64,000 nt of DNA from Phytophthora hibernalis (taxonomy: Eukaryota; Oomycota; Peronosporomycetes; Peronosporales; Peronosporaceae), in the NCBI GenBank assembly GCA_012656075.1, contig JAAKBF010000054.1, forward strand, positions 62,001 through 126,000. The letters run 5' to 3'. Each line of letters begins with the position of its first letter. The first letter of the stretch is position 1. The notes below the pieces were generated by a model. The model was not told the DNA's origin. It saw only the letters and a list, made by a program, of their open reading frames with translations, and ran no database searches. The translations under genes were made by a program, and so were the position numbers. Shown here one piece after another: positions 33,965 through 46,199 of this stretch.

Positions 33965-35332
33965 TTATAAGTCCTTCCGAGAAGCCTGTGCAGTGATGGC
34001 CACGGTCTCCTTGGCCTGGTGGCCCACGTGCACGGGGCAAAGCACGTTAGACTCGTCGGCGTGGTGCTGTCCATCCTTCACTCCCCACAGATTTTCGTGA
34101 ATGCAGAAATCCCGGAGGCTGTGGCGAACCGCGCGCACCTTGGAAACTACCCACGCAGACATGGAGTTCTCGTCGACGGTCGAGTCCTGCGGCTGGAAGT
34201 TCTCCACCTCGCCCAAAAAGGCCTCGCGCCACACGTTGGCCTCCTTCTTGGCTTCAACCTCCTCGTCGTCCATCCACTGCTGGCTGTGCAGCACCATACA
34301 CCCCATAATAACCGGCAGGTACCAGAGCGACGTGAGAAAGACCTTCTGCGCCGTGGCGTTGCTGGGCTTGGCGTAAAACTTGTGCGCCAGGTAGATGGCG
34401 TACGCGTTCACGACCGTGCCTTCCACCGCGAACATGTAGCTGGTAGCGTCCGTGAGCGCGGCCACGATCGGGATGGCGCTCATGTAGTATGAGTAGCGCA
34501 GTGCCAGCGCCGCACTGCGGGAGCCTGTAGGGTCGTTGCACGCCACCATCTTGTATCCACCACGGCCGTAGTCCTTACGGGACCGCCAGCTCAACGCGAA
34601 GAAGTGCGGCATCTGCCAGCAGTACATCAGGTACGCGTGCAAAGCGGCTTCCGGGGCAAATATAGTTCCCGTAGCAGCGGCCCAGCCCATCAACGGCGGG
34701 ATGGCACCAACTACGGAGCCCACCCACGTGTTCAACTCGCTCTTCATCTTCATGGGCGTGTACACCAGTGCGTAGAGGCCAATGTTCACCGCACCCAGAG
34801 ACGCCACCAATGGACTGCATCCAGCTGCCAAAATGGCGGTACTGGCCGTAGCTGTCGCAGCTCCGAAGGTCAGTGCATGGGACCGCGTGATGCGTCCTGA
34901 AGGCAGCGGACGTCGGTGTGTGCGCTGCATCTTGGCGTCCAGCTCCACCTCCCAGCACTGGTTGAACGTATTGGCTGAGGCTGCAGCTAAAGAAGTTCCC
35001 ACCGTTGCAGCAGCGAAGGTGCTCCAGGAGATGGGACCTCCAGCCATGAGGAAGCCTGCACCTGTGGTCATGACCACCAACGCACTGAGTCGCGCCTTGC
35101 TCAGTTGGCTGTAGATCTCCACCCGCTCCTTGATTGTCATGGGCGCGGCCACGTCGGCTGCGTCGATGGCTGCGGTGGCTGCTGCTTTGGCGCCTGTGGC
35201 GGTCGCGACTTCGGCCGTCGGGCGGGTGGACAGCACGCGGATCATGGGCCTGGGAGGAGCGCGGAAGGCCGAGCGCCGGCCGTGCGAAGCGGCCAGCAGC
35301 ACAGCGCGCCGGGTGGGGACGAGCGAGAGCAT
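33965..35332 (-). CDS. COX10: COX10 protoheme IX farnesyltransferase
   Basis: COX10 attaches a farnesyl chain to heme B to make heme O, the first step to heme A of cytochrome c oxidase, in the mitochondrial inner membrane. The frame is uninterrupted. From the ATG at 35332 an Arg/Ala/Ser-rich N-terminus (LSLVPTRRAVLLAASHGRR) fits a mitochondrial presequence. The UbiA-type core follows with SKARLSALVVMTTGAGF, the prenyl-binding NTFNQCWEVELDAKMQRTHR, RPLPSGRI, and DYGRGGYKM in the second site. About eight hydrophobic helices can be counted. The C-terminal 90 residues are hydrophilic and extend beyond the usual family end. An upstream in-frame ATG at 35485 would lengthen the presequence. The gene has no intron. 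It lies head-to-head with the kinesin gene. Confidence 0.95.
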   Translation of the reverse strand: MLSLVPTRRAVLLAASHGRRSAFRAPPRPMIRVLSTRPTAEVATATGAKAAATAAIDAADVAAPMTIKERVEIYSQLSKARLSALVVMTTGAGFLMAGGPISWSTFAAATVGTSLAAASANTFNQCWEVELDAKMQRTHRRPLPSGRITRSHALTFGAATATASTAILAAGCSPLVASLGAVNIGLYALVYTPMKMKSELNTWVGSVVGAIPPLMGWAAATGTIFAPEAALHAYLMYCWQMPHFFALSWRSRKDYGRGGYKMVACNDPTGSRSAALALRYSYYMSAIPIVAALTDATSYMFAVEGTVVNAYAIYLAHKFYAKPSNATAQKVFLTSLWYLPVIMGCMVLHSQQWMDDEEVEAKKEANVWREAFLGEVENFQPQDSTVDENSMSAWVVSKVRAVRHSLRDFCIHENLWGVKDGQHHADESNVLCPVHVGHQAKETVAITAQASRKDL

Positions 35333-35963
35333 GGAGAGAGACAGGAACAGTGACCCACCGCCACCGCCGAGACCTCTTCGATTCTGATGCTGTGCAAGAG
35401 GCAAATGACCCTTTCGGTGCGTGTTTATGGCGTCTTGGTGGTGCAGCCCTGATTGTAGGGCCACGATGGGTTGTGTTCGGTACACTAAGTTTCATGTACC
35501 TTGTTGCTGGTACAGTGTCGGTTGAAGTGATGCGGGTGAAAGGCCGCGTATCTTTGCTGCATGTTTGGCATGGACAAGTTGTCAAGCTTGATGAAGTTAC
35601 CGGTAATCATGAACTGCCTGAAGACTTTGGTTTATGGAGCAACTAATTAATAGTGGAGAATTATGCATTTGGTATGATATATGCAGAGACTAACATGAAA
35701 GAGAACGACATTCGCCAGTCGCCGGATGCGAATCATTTGTTGAAGAGCTGTACTGTATGCGAATGGGTGGAAGCACTCTCAAACATGTAGTACATGTAGT
35801 ATTTTGATGATGCTTTGGGTTATACGCGTATGTCGAAGCCGCTGCAGTTTCAATGTGGCGCCGTTACGGGGCGATAATTTATTATGGGCATCGAAGTCAA
35901 GTGTACGGGGCATGCAAACGGGCTTGTAGTGAACGGTGTGGTGGTGATTGCATCCAGCGAGAA
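35333..35963. promoter_or_regulatory. Divergent promoter region, COX10 and kinesin
   Basis: 631 bases between two opposite starts. An open frame on the plus strand (35386-35646) lacks any recognisable feature and I treat it as chance. No specific motif was assigned. Confidence 0.45.
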
Positions 35964-38900
35964 ATGTCTGAAAATGTGCAAGTCGCGGTGCGGGTCCGCC
36001 CGTTTAACGAGCGAGAGAAGTCGATGGAGAGCACGTCGTGCATCCGTACGACGCAATGTCGGTTTTTCCTTATCGACGGCTGTAGTTTAACTTTTGCTAC
36101 TAGGTATGGTGAAGGAGACGCAGCAAACGATCATCACAGACCCGGAAACAAATGTGGAAAAGGTGTTCACGTTCGATTACAGGTGAGCAGCACGATTGTC
36201 TGATCATCTCAGTGCAAACTGACAGAATTGCTAACATCCAACATTTTGCACAGCTATAATAGTTTTGCAACACCGACCGATCCTGAGCATGCTTCTCAAC
36301 AAATTGTGTGGGAAGATATCGGCGTCAAGGTATGTACGAACGCGAAAACTTGTGACTGGATACCTGCCAGTCAAAGTGACAATGCTCCGCACTCAGGTCC
36401 TCGAACACGCGTGGAATGGCTTCAACGTCAGCTTGTTTGCGTACGGCCAGACAGGTACGCCAACAAACAATGTTTTTTGTTGGAGGCGACTGTTCTAAGT
36501 CTTCCCTATCGCCGCAGGTGCCGGAAAGTCTTTCTCGATGGTAGGTTATGGAAGTGACAAAGGCATCATACCGAAGGCATCGGAGGTGATTTTCCAGCGT
36601 ATCGACGAGAACACAACAGGTGTGACCTTCAAAGTTGAGGCCAGTATGATGGAGATTTACAACGAGCGCGTGAAAGGTGAGGAATCATGACTGGTTCTCT
36701 CTGTGGCGCATCGTTCGATTTGGCTAACTTGGCTTCTGGAAGACTTATTCAATCCATCCTCGGATAATCTGAAGGTCCGTGATCATCCCAGTCAAGGACC
36801 CTACGCTGAAGGCCTCACTCGGAGTGCAGTTTCTTCGTACTCAGAAATCGACAGGGTGCGCGGATATCCTACATAGTTTTGACGAGCAAATAACGAATGT
36901 CGGACTAATTATCGCGTATCACCTCACAGTTGATGAATGCTGGTATTCTGGCCCGAACAACAGCATCCACCAACATGAATGCCACCAGCTCGCGTGCCCA
37001 CACAATATTTCAAATCATTGTCACGCAGTCAGAACTCAATCCATCTACCAGGAAGCTCATGGACAAAGTAAGCCGAATAAACCTCATCGATCTTGCAGGA
37101 AGTGAGCGAGCCGCAAGCACAGGAGCGACAGGGTCTCGATTAAAAGAAGGTGCTGCTATCAACCAGGTAAGATTTTACCTACTTCTAGCCTTGGATCGTA
37201 CCTATCCAATGAGCTTACAGTGTAACCTGAAGTCTCTATCCGCGTTAGGCAACTGTATTTCCGCACTAGCAGATCTTGCAAACGGAAAGAAAGTGTTAGT
37301 CCCGTATCGGAACTCCAAACTCGTACGTATTTGCAATTTACTTATTCCATCCGTAAAGTACTGACAAATTTATGTAGACACATCTTCTCAAGGATTCACT
37401 CGGTGGAAACTCGAAAACAATCATGATTGCTGCGTTGAGTCCTGCGAGCGTAAACTACTCGGTACGAATTCTGATGGACATTTCAGCAAACTCTTTTGTA
37501 AAAAGGTCTAACTGGGTGCTTGGAAACAGGAAACTCTTGGAACGCTAAGATATGCCGATCGGGCCAAGCAAATCAAAAACAAAGCTATTGTGAACGAAGA
37601 TCCTAACCAACTTCTCATCCGACAATTGAAAGAGGAGCTAGAAATGCTTCGGAAGTCGATGATGGAAAACATGGACGCTCGTCCACCATCTAGAGGAATG
37701 GGTAGTGGCGGCGGTAGTGAAGGTGGCGGACTCGGTGATACGGGACCTCCGCGGATAAATACTGCTCGAGAGCGGGAGCTAGCTAATATTCGAGAGCAGC
37801 TTGAAGAGAATCAGCGTTTGCTCCAAGAAAGCGAGGTATGTAATGTGTTGTTGCTATTACGCTCAGTTCACTAACGCATTAGCTACTTGCAGAAAACGTG
37901 GATTGAGCGGCTAAAGGAAACGGAAGAGCTTGCTAAAAACGGGAAGAGCAGCTCAAGGTCCTTGGTCTTGTCAGCGATTCAAATGAGCTGAAGGAAAAGG
38001 CTATGACAAATCCTCATCTCCTCAACCTAAATGAAGACCAGCAGATGTCCGAAAACTCGTCTACTTAGTCAACACTGGAATCAACAAAGTTGGTCGCATT
38101 GACGCAGATGAAGAACAAAATATTGTCGTTGGGGGGCTTGGTATTTTGAAGGAGCACTGTTTAATCACACGACGAGAGCAAGCGAAACTGGTTCACGAGG
38201 AGAAGGAGAGGGATGAGAAACATGAATCACAACCAGAACGCTCCTCGCTTTTTGTCACTGTTTGCCATGGAGCGAAAGTTTTCGTAAATGCAGAGCCTCT
38301 AAAGGAAGGAGAAGAAGTGGAACTGCATCACTGCGATCGACTCATCCTTGGCAACTCAAATGTTTTCCGTGTAGTTATTCCCTCCGCTCGGCCAGAAAAT
38401 CCTACAGCAGAAGAACTTGCGCATGAATCACGGTTCGATTGGCAATGCGCGATGAAAGAGCTCAACAGCAAGCAAATCAAAGCCACGCAACAAGCTGAGG
38501 CAATTGCTGAAAAGGAGAAGTATGAAATGGACGCGTATGAAGAAAATGGAAGAGATGATGGAAACCGAACAGAAACTCTCTGAGGAGAAGCTGGGTAAAC
38601 AAAGAGAAGAATGGGAACAACACGTCCGCTACTTGAACGAACAAATGAAAGTTAAGGAGCTTGAAATCAAGAACCAGATGCAAACAGAGGGTGATAATGA
38701 CAAGAAGAAGCTGGCCGAGCACTTAGCGCAGCAAGAGTCCAAACTCGCTGAAGAGCTCGTTAAAGCGGAGATGTTGTTCGAGAAAAAGCAGCAGGAACTG
38801 GTTGGAAGGCAAAAGAACTTGAGGTGTCTCTGCAGAAGCAGATGAGAGAAGCCAAGGTGCTTGGATCGCAGAAAGAAAGGAGCGTGTCGAGCGAGCGAAA

Positions 38901-40677
38901 TTTGACGACCAACTACTGCTATCAATTCCTCTTGTAAACGAAGCAAACTCTATTGCTGACGAGCTACAGAAAGAAACGTTGTTCACGCTGCGACTCATTA
39001 CCTGCGGGCCTGCGCTTGCAGCTCTCGCACAAACGAATGATACTCTCGAAGATGAAGAACTCGCGATCAGTACCGGGATCGGAGCCGAGTTGAAAGTGGA
39101 GGTAAACTTCCAGGAGGCAGGCACCTTTCGAAGCGTGATGTGGGACATCGAACTATTTTATGCTAATGTGTACGTGATGCGTGAAATGTATCAGACATTC
39201 ATTGAGCATAATCGGTTGGATACCTGGAAAAGCACTTACGGTGACGATTATGACCCATTCTACGATCCTCCGCGACCCCAGTTGATCGGCAAAGGTTACG
39301 TTTTCCTAAGAAACCTCGTGTTTGGCTGCAAAATTATTGAGACAGCATCAATCTTCAATCACACGGGTGGGAATAATGGAAATCTCAAATGCGAGATCGC
39401 ACCAACCATTCTATCGCACGAGTGGCAGGCGTGTCAACATCGCTTAGTAGAAACTTGCCCCGAAGATGTTGGAACACTTGCTCTTCCTACACTTGCAGAC
39501 TTCATCGGGTCCAACTTGCGGCTTAATATTTGCATTGAATCTCTCCATGGAATACCAGGGAAATTGTGCAAGGATGCCTATGTAAGTTTTACGTGGAGAG
39601 GAGGGGATGAAGAGCAGCTGGAACCTGTAGAGCACAAGTCGGAACCAACATCTTCACCTTCAGTTGATCCTAAAATCGATTTTCATGTTGTGGTGGAGCA
39701 GGCAATCACGCCTGAGTTGGTAGCTTTTCTTCAAAATGCGCCTTTGGAGTTCAGCGTTTACGGGATCGTGCCAAGCAGCAATTTGAACAAAGTGGCGTCT
39801 CATGCTGTTGATCTCAAAAGTACTTCATTGAGCGCAGATTTATCAGGTGGAGATGGCTCAGTACAGTTCTACAATGCTGATGCGAACGGCCGCAACACAT
39901 TACTCAACAAAAAGAGGTCTATACGACGGCGAAAGGGGAAGGCAATGGACGATGATAGCCCAGACACAAACTTGCAACACATTCAAGAACAACTCGCTGT
40001 TCAGGAGAAAACGCTGGCGGAAAACACACTTGAACTCGAGCACAAAACACACGAAGTCGTCACTCTCCAGCAGTATCTCGAATTTGAGCGAACTCAGAAT
40101 GTCGATCTGCGTTGTGCGTTAGAAAGCCTCGAACGGACAAACAAATTATTGAAGACTAAGCTCGAACAGCAAATTTTGAATGCGACGGTCGCTATCACGA
40201 CAACTGAGCCTGTGCAACCAAGGAACAGTCTATCTACAGTTTATACGGCTAGTAGCGGTGAGACTCCTGTCCCTGTCCTTAAACCCGGTAACCCCGGGAG
40301 CGTCCAAGGACTGCAACTAACAGGAAGTCTCGAACCGAGACGGATCGGTCAGTCAGGGGGTAGTTTTTGAAGATGTCGAGGCCACAACATTGGAAACTGC
40401 GACAGGGGACTCAGCAACGACGAAGCCGGTCGAAAGGCAAGAATCGCTGGCTCAGGCTGTCAAATTCGACAGGATGTCGTTGGCTAGCCAGCGCAGTGTG
40501 CGCGCCGAAGGGTCAATGGGAACTGCAACCATGAGCCGGCTAACGACATACCCGGCATTGGTTGGCAGTTCAGAAGACACTCCAATGCCGCTGTCTACCA
40601 GTGGGTCACCACCGGAAGGCTCGATCGTTCCCAAGAGAATAGAGAAACGAAGGAAGAGTGAGTGCACAACCATGTAA
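35964..40677 (+). CDS. Kinesin-3 family motor with FHA domain
   Basis: A plus-end-directed microtubule motor of the kinesin-3 (KIF1/Unc-104) type, which carries vesicles or organelles. The start MSENVQVAVRVRPFNERE is a standard kinesin N-terminus. The motor has the P-loop GQTGAGKS (split by an intron), the switch I motif NATSSRAH, switch II DLAGSE, and PYRNSKLTHLLKDSLGG. About eight short introns interrupt the motor domain. A coiled coil follows, then a forkhead-associated domain (NIVVGGLGILKEHCLI, with LILGNSNVFRV), a second helical stretch, and the KIF1B-like region (SIPLVNEANSIADELQ). The tail has a coiled coil near 39990-40180 and a Ser/Pro-rich end. Frame breaks near 37942, 38057, 38530, 38818 and 40358 fit loss of A, A, a CG unit, one base and G. 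No lipid-binding PH domain was seen at the C-terminus. Confidence 0.92.
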
Positions 40678-40795
40678 AGTAAGCGTAGACACGTAGTAAA
40701 AATATATTTACATGCCTCGCCACGCACTCTTCCATTGAAGTGCTAGGACGGCATACGTGCTTGATCACCGTCAAATAAATTAGAGTACTCCGTGA

Positions 40796-41767
40796 TCAAT
40801 TCGGCGAGGATGATCGGGAGTATTTCATCCGACTCGATAACCGCGTCGGGATGAACTTGCGGAGTGATTGCCAGCTCTTGAAGTTCTTGAGCTGCGTGAC
40901 CGACTTACGGATGGAGCTTTCTCGCCCCACCCGGAAGTCGTGCAGAGTACCGCGGTACACGCTGCCGCGTGAAAGATCTTCCACCTTGACGTCAAAGTTG
41001 GAAAAGTGCGAGTGGGTGAGCTCCGAAGCCTGTTCGAGTGCATCGCCCCACAACCGACTGGTCTCGTAGTCCTGTCGTTCGTACAAATGAAGTTCCATCT
41101 CCTCGCCGTACGGGTCCTCCACGTGCAGGACGCCATCCACGCTGCGGTACGAGCTGGCCACGGCGATTTGCACCAACGGCTGAGGTTGAACGTTCTTGGA
41201 CGGACGTTGGTTGTTGCGGTAGAGCAGCAAAAACTCGTTGCGCAGTACGGCGTACACTTTGGTGTACCGTTCCGATTGATGAACATCGGTCTTGCTGTCT
41301 TCGGTCCTGGCCCAGTACATCCAACCCTGGATGCGGATATCCTGTGGTAATGGTGACGAGATCCGCAAAGACGACACGGTTGAGGCGGACGATAAGAACG
41401 AATCCGAGTCTCGCGACTGGCGAACTTCCGATGATGCACAGCAGAAAGTCTCACCGCGACGTTGCAGCTCTTCCGGAATGCGTGGGGTGAGCGGCAGATT
41501 GGTGAAGGTCGCTCGAGAACGACGCAACCCCAAAGTCTCCTGAGACCCTGCCACGAAGAACTGCTGCGAGAACATCGCATACTTGGAAGGCGGGCACTCC
41601 ATTTGCATGAACTGCCTACTCCACTCTAACAAGAGCGGAACCAAGTTCGCCGCGTTTCGATTTTCACCAAATGACAGTCTCCGGCATGGAGCGGCGGGCT
41701 GTTGCGATCCAGAACACTGAAAGTCCAGCACGTTGCTATCCCGGCCATGTGTAACTGAGGCTTTCAT
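40796..41767 (-). CDS. PH-like WMYW-family protein, copy 1
   Basis: An uninterrupted frame of 324 codons starting at 41767. The N-terminal half is Ser-rich and probably disordered. The C-terminal half holds a PH-like fold: IQGWMYWARTEDS, YTKVYAVLRNEFLLLYRN, a beta-rich stretch ending EDPYGEEMELHLYE, then an amphipathic helix (RLWGDALEQASELTHSHF). A basic tail follows, with SVYRGTLHDFR. The same order of elements occurs in two genes at 50-52 kb. PH domains often bind phosphoinositides, but binding is not shown here. It lies tail-to-tail with the kinesin gene, 118 bases apart. Confidence 0.72.
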   Translation of the reverse strand: MKASVTHGRDSNVLDFQCSGSQQPAAPCRRLSFGENRNAANLVPLLLEWSRQFMQMECPPSKYAMFSQQFFVAGSQETLGLRRSRATFTNLPLTPRIPEELQRRGETFCCASSEVRQSRDSDSFLSSASTVSSLRISSPLPQDIRIQGWMYWARTEDSKTDVHQSERYTKVYAVLRNEFLLLYRNNQRPSKNVQPQPLVQIAVASSYRSVDGVLHVEDPYGEEMELHLYERQDYETSRLWGDALEQASELTHSHFSNFDVKVEDLSRGSVYRGTLHDFRVGRESSIRKSVTQLKNFKSWQSLRKFIPTRLSSRMKYSRSSSPN

Positions 41768-42285
41768 GTTCGACAAGTGAATGGTTCGGAGCTTACAGAT
41801 GTCGAGTAGAGCTGGTTTGGACCAAGAAACCCATGCTGCAGCGTTCAGTATCGAGCTAAGCTCCTGCTAACGTTGGGCCGTAATGCTGATACGGTGGGTG
41901 CATGTATCGTCACGGGTTCAGAGACTTTGGCGCTCATTGCGTTGTGCTGATGATGCATTGTTTCACGTGGACAGGGACACCCGTTCGGACGGAAAGTGCT
42001 TGTGCTCAAGCTGCGAGCCACAGGGTGACACGGTTCAACTCAATGAATGAACGATTACTGTACCAGCTTCAAGTCTCAAGTAGAACATCCCGCATGCCTG
42101 GACAGATGAAAATATTCAAGAGATCACGCGTCGCATGGTAGCGCCATGCGTTTCACACTGGTATAGCAGCGCACGACTTGAGTTTGCTGACCAAACAGTT
42201 GAATAAGCAGCATGTGTGTATCTAAAGGGTACGGCACTCATTCGTCGCGTTTACCAAGTTGTGTTGATTTTGTCGGTTTTGCCAT
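41768..42285. other. Intergenic, PH-like promoter and SEC24 3' side
   Basis: 518 bases without a supported gene. The part next to 41767 is the PH-like gene's promoter; the other end borders the SEC24 stop. Confidence 0.45.
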
Positions 42286-45200
42286 CTATCGTCCACCGGT
42301 GCTGCCAGACATGCTCATGCGGCTGATCTGACCAAGGTACTCCGAGTACGAGTACGAGCCACCGCTGAAGCTGGCCCGGTCTTCTACTAGCTTCCAAAAG
42401 TAGCGGCCCTCGGCCGGGTCGCCCTCCCGCATGATCACCACGTTCTGGTACGGCAATCTCTCGACGCGGATAGCAGACAGGATCGCGTCCACTCGGCTGC
42501 TTGTGTCGTCGTGGGGCTCAGAAGTTTCAGCTGAGCACAGTACCACCAAAAGCAAGTCGGAGAGAGTAAGTATCATCATTCACCAGTCAAACATCAACCC
42601 ATTGCTGAGCAGACCGACAGCTTCCGCTTACCTGGCTGCAGTCCACGCCCTCCATGGAAGGAACGCCAAAAGGCTCTCCAAAAGCTCAGGCGGGGCCGAA
42701 CGGCCAACCCACAAGTAGAGACTCAACGTATCGTCCAGCAGGAACACACCATCGCACTGCAGTCGCTCGATCGAAAGGTTGATCACCGGCGGAAGCACAA
42801 TGGGTTTAACGCTGTCACCCTCGGCACCCTCAGCCTGGTCGTCGGCAGCAGGAAGACCCGCTTCCGGAGGCATGTTGTGCAGGGCGAACATCCGCGGGTA
42901 GATGAACACCCGCGACAACTCGACCGGCATGTTGTTCAACTGCATAGAGCACACGTGTCAAGTGTAAGTTAACCTATTTTTCCAGCGCGTCGTGATAAGC
43001 TTGTACCTCATACTGCAGGAACGCGCGCTCGTCCACGTTCAAGTCGGTGCCGCCACGCAAGGTCGAGTTTTTCAACAAGGACATCTACACGCATAGAAAA
43101 ACGCGCTCAAGTCAGACACAGCCCTCCATTGAAGACTTCTGTTGAAACGAGAACGTACGATATACAGGGGCAGAAGCTGCAGCGACTCCGGGAGGTGTAG
43201 CTGATAACCAGACGGCTGTTTTGCGCCGTAGGCACCAGAGTTGCGGTAAGCGCGCACAATATCCGCGCACTGAGTCTGCAGTCGAGATCGACCACTGTCC
43301 AAGCCGGTTTTGAGCGCCACCTCCAGCGCGTTCTTAGCCATAATGTTGCACAAAGCATCCTGGTCGACCTGGCGGAAGAGCTCCGCAAACACTGAAGCAG
43401 GTTATAAAAATTGTCAGTAAACTGCTGGCACACGCAAACCAAAGACAAAACGTCCAGCGAGTAATCATACGTTTTGTGACCGGGATGCAGACAGTGTGCA
43501 CTCGGATACGACGCTCGCCGCCCGAATTCGTGTACAGCAGACCAGCCTGAACGGAGATCGTCGACGACGTCAACAGAGCGTCGCTGTGCGTGATTTCAAC
43601 GGCGAAGGTAGAGTCTGCATTGCATGTCGGTAGTGCAAGAAGATCCGGTCCCCGCAAGAAGAAGTTGCCATAGAAGTTGGCAAGGCGCATTCCCTTCGTA
43701 CAGCGCACACGCATCACAGCCTCCCATGCAGTCTCGCGCACGAGACAGTGGGCCAGTTCGCTGCGGAACTTCTCGCCATCCCGCTCAGCATTAAATGCTG
43801 GGTAGTAATATACTTGGCCTGCCGAGTACTTCGACAGCGAACCTAAATATTATTCAAATATCACAAGTTAGCTTCAAAGAGAGCTGCAACCATCAAACAA
43901 TCATCAAGTTGCACAGCGTACCCATCGAGGCAATATCAGTGTACATATTTGAAAATAGGAACATGTCAACGCTGACTTGCTGGCGGCAAAAATCAATAGC
44001 GTTGGTACGGTAGAATCTGCAGCAAAAAAATTCACACCAAAAGCATCACAGCAAGACATTAGCAGAGGCTGGAAAATCAAGAGCAATGAATGCAACGTAC
44101 GTGTCCACCGGCTGCAGCAGGGTGTGCTCTTTGTCGGTTCCGTACAAACGCGGATTATCACGGTTTCGGAGGGCACCATTTCCAGTCGACGGCAACGAGT
44201 TCTGGAACACGATCATTTTACCACCGATCGACGACTACAAATTTATATAAAACGTGAGCACAAACAAAAATTCCAGGTATCAGTACCGTTCCTGACAGCC
44301 ACTTCAACGATGGAGCAGAGACGTACCATGAGCTTGAAGGCGACGCGAATAGCAGGTCCCAGCGCAGTTTCAGCCGAGCGGGCATTCTGGTGAATTGCTG
44401 GCAGTGTTTCAAGCAGCATTTCAATGACCTCGCGGGAGTCACTCAGGTTCACAAGCAACTCATCCGGAATGGGAATAAAGAGTTCGTCCAGGTCAGCAAC
44501 CACCATCATTTGCGGGGCCTTCAGTGTCGACTACACAAATCCAATACAAGTTATTAGACTCGGCCCACCAAAGAAAAAAAACTCTCCTCGCAGCACGAAC
44601 CTTCAGGTTGTAGAAATGAATAGAGCTGTCGTACGTGAGGAAACCAACGCGCGTCCGCGGGGCACCGGGAAGGTTGTCAAGCTGCTCCCTAATCGTGTCA
44701 ACCGCAATTTGAACGGAACCAGACGCGACAGCAGTAGCTGAAACATCAATAACAAACACGAAGCACGGTGGTTGGGGAGGACGCATCATGTACTCCGACG
44801 GTGCAATGATCTCCACGCTGCCCGAGTTTAGCTCCGGGCGCTCCTCGCGGTCCTGACGCAACTGGTTGGCGCCCAAGTGGCAGAAGTACGCGCTGGCGAC
44901 GTCGTTCGATACACCACAGAGGTTGCATCGCCAGCGACGGCCATTATCCACCCACTGAACGAACGGGTTCATGTACGTGCGGCAGTGGCGGCAGCGCACA
45001 ACGCCCGCGGGGCCAAAGTTCACCACATCCAGATCATCCTCAGGTGGAGCAAGCGGGCGAATAATAATACCGTACGTGAGCTTGGACTTGTTGGCGTGGT
45101 CCAGCGAGTGGGGCAGCGAGTTCACCGTGAGCCGCATGTAGCGCGGGTCGCACTGCGCCGCCATCATCTCCTCCGTCATCGCCGGCGCCTGCTGCATCTG

Positions 45201-45965
45201 CTGGTTCTGGAAACCTGGCTGACCTGCATATCCATCGCCCATCATGTCGTTCGGCTGCTGGAAGTTGCCACTCGGCAGGTTGCTGTTGTGCTGCGGTTGG
45301 TTCATCTGCTGCTGTGGTGGCATAGCTCCTCCCATGGCCGGTGGCATGGCCCCTCCCATTGGCGGAGCTCCCATTGGTGGCGGTCCTCCCATTGGCGGCG
45401 GGCCCCTCTGTAGTCCAGCAGCCCCTGGTGGTCCATTGTTGAATCCAGCAGGGCCTGGTGGTCCATTATTGAGTCCTGCAGGGCCTGGTGGTCCGTTATT
45501 GAGTCCCATGTTCCCGAACTGCTGCGTGAGTCCGTTCTGAGCGTTGGGAGGTCCCTGGCCCATAGCAGCAGGTGGAGGCGGGCCGGTCGAGCGCATTCCT
45601 TGACCCATGGGGGTGCGAGACCCGCGGGTGGGCCGCGCATCATCTGCGGCTGAGAGTTAGGCGGCCTACCCACGGAGCTCCGTATCCACCGCCGAACTGC
45701 TGCGGGGCGGCGCCGTGGGTTGACTAGCTGGTCCCGAGAACCCGCGGGCCGGCGGCGCAAACCCGCGTGGACCCGCACCCATCTGCGGTGGCAGGCTACC
45801 GGTTGAGGGCGGACCGCTACTGGCAGCGCGCGCGAAGGCGGGTCCGCCGCTGCCTGAGAGCGGCGCGTTCACCTGCGCCGGGTTGAAGGGACGAAACGCA
45901 TTGGCACGAGGAGGTTGCGACTGTGGAGGCTGCTGCGGAGCGCCGCCGTACGGAGGGTTGTTCAT
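42286..45965 (-). CDS. SEC24: SEC24 COPII coat subunit
   Basis: SEC24 is the cargo-selecting subunit of the COPII coat that buds from endoplasmic reticulum exit sites. From 45965 the protein begins with a Pro/Gln/Gly/Asn-rich region of about 260 residues. The zinc-finger follows (VRCRHCRTYMNPF and WRCNLCGVSNDV), then the trunk (PCFVFVIDVSATAVASG, TRVGFLTYDSSIHFYNLK), a beta-sandwich and helical domain (CADIVRAYRNSGAYGAKQ) and a gelsolin-like domain (FLLDDTLSLYLWVGRSAPPEL). The C-terminus has NVVIMREGDPAEGRYFWKLVED. Introns of about 60-100 bases lie at roughly 44530-44600, 44230-44320, 43790-44110, 43390-43470, 43085-43160 and 42960-43010. At least two C-run losses break the N-terminal frame near 45610 and 45705. 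No homopolymer problem affects the zinc finger. Confidence 0.93.
45421..45510 (-). repeat. 30-bp coding repeat in SEC24 N-terminus
   Basis: Three 30-base units (45421-45450, 45451-45480, 45481-45510) encode a decapeptide like LNNGPPGPAG in tandem. A fourth, diverged unit may lie just below 45421. In-frame minisatellite in the disordered region; copy number is likely to vary. Confidence 0.85.
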
Positions 45966-46065
45966 GGCCGGAGGAAGCGCTCGACGCTTTTCGGATATCG
46001 ATGAAGCTCCACGCGGCGGGGGAAGGTTACGTTTCTATCTTGTAGATGGTGTGGGCTACACCGCG

Positions 46066-46174
46066 TTTCTATCTCGTTAGAAAGTTTACTTCACTTGTTT
46101 CTATTTACTTCACTTGTGTGTGCACACCATTTACTTCACTTGTGTGTGAACACCACTTTCTACCTCGTTAGAAA
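46066..46174. promoter_or_regulatory. Repeat-rich divergent promoter, SEC24 and S28
   Basis: Within the 234 bases between two opposite starts are two copies of TTTCTA(T/C)CTCGTTAGAAA (46066-46083 and 46157-46174), each a near-palindrome with TTTCTA and TAGAAA arms. Between them is an exact 26-base tandem duplication (46104-46129, 46130-46155; one C/A difference) that begins TTTACTTCACTTGTGTGTG, with a partial copy at 46085-46098. The symmetrical placement suggests binding sites, but no factor is known. Confidence 0.6.
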
Positions 46175-46199
46175 CGCCACTTCAACACTCATCAAATGC

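Noticed and set aside
35134..35646. Plus-strand open frame of 170 codons
   Set aside because: More than half lies opposite the COX10 presequence and the rest has no recognisable feature; treated as chance.
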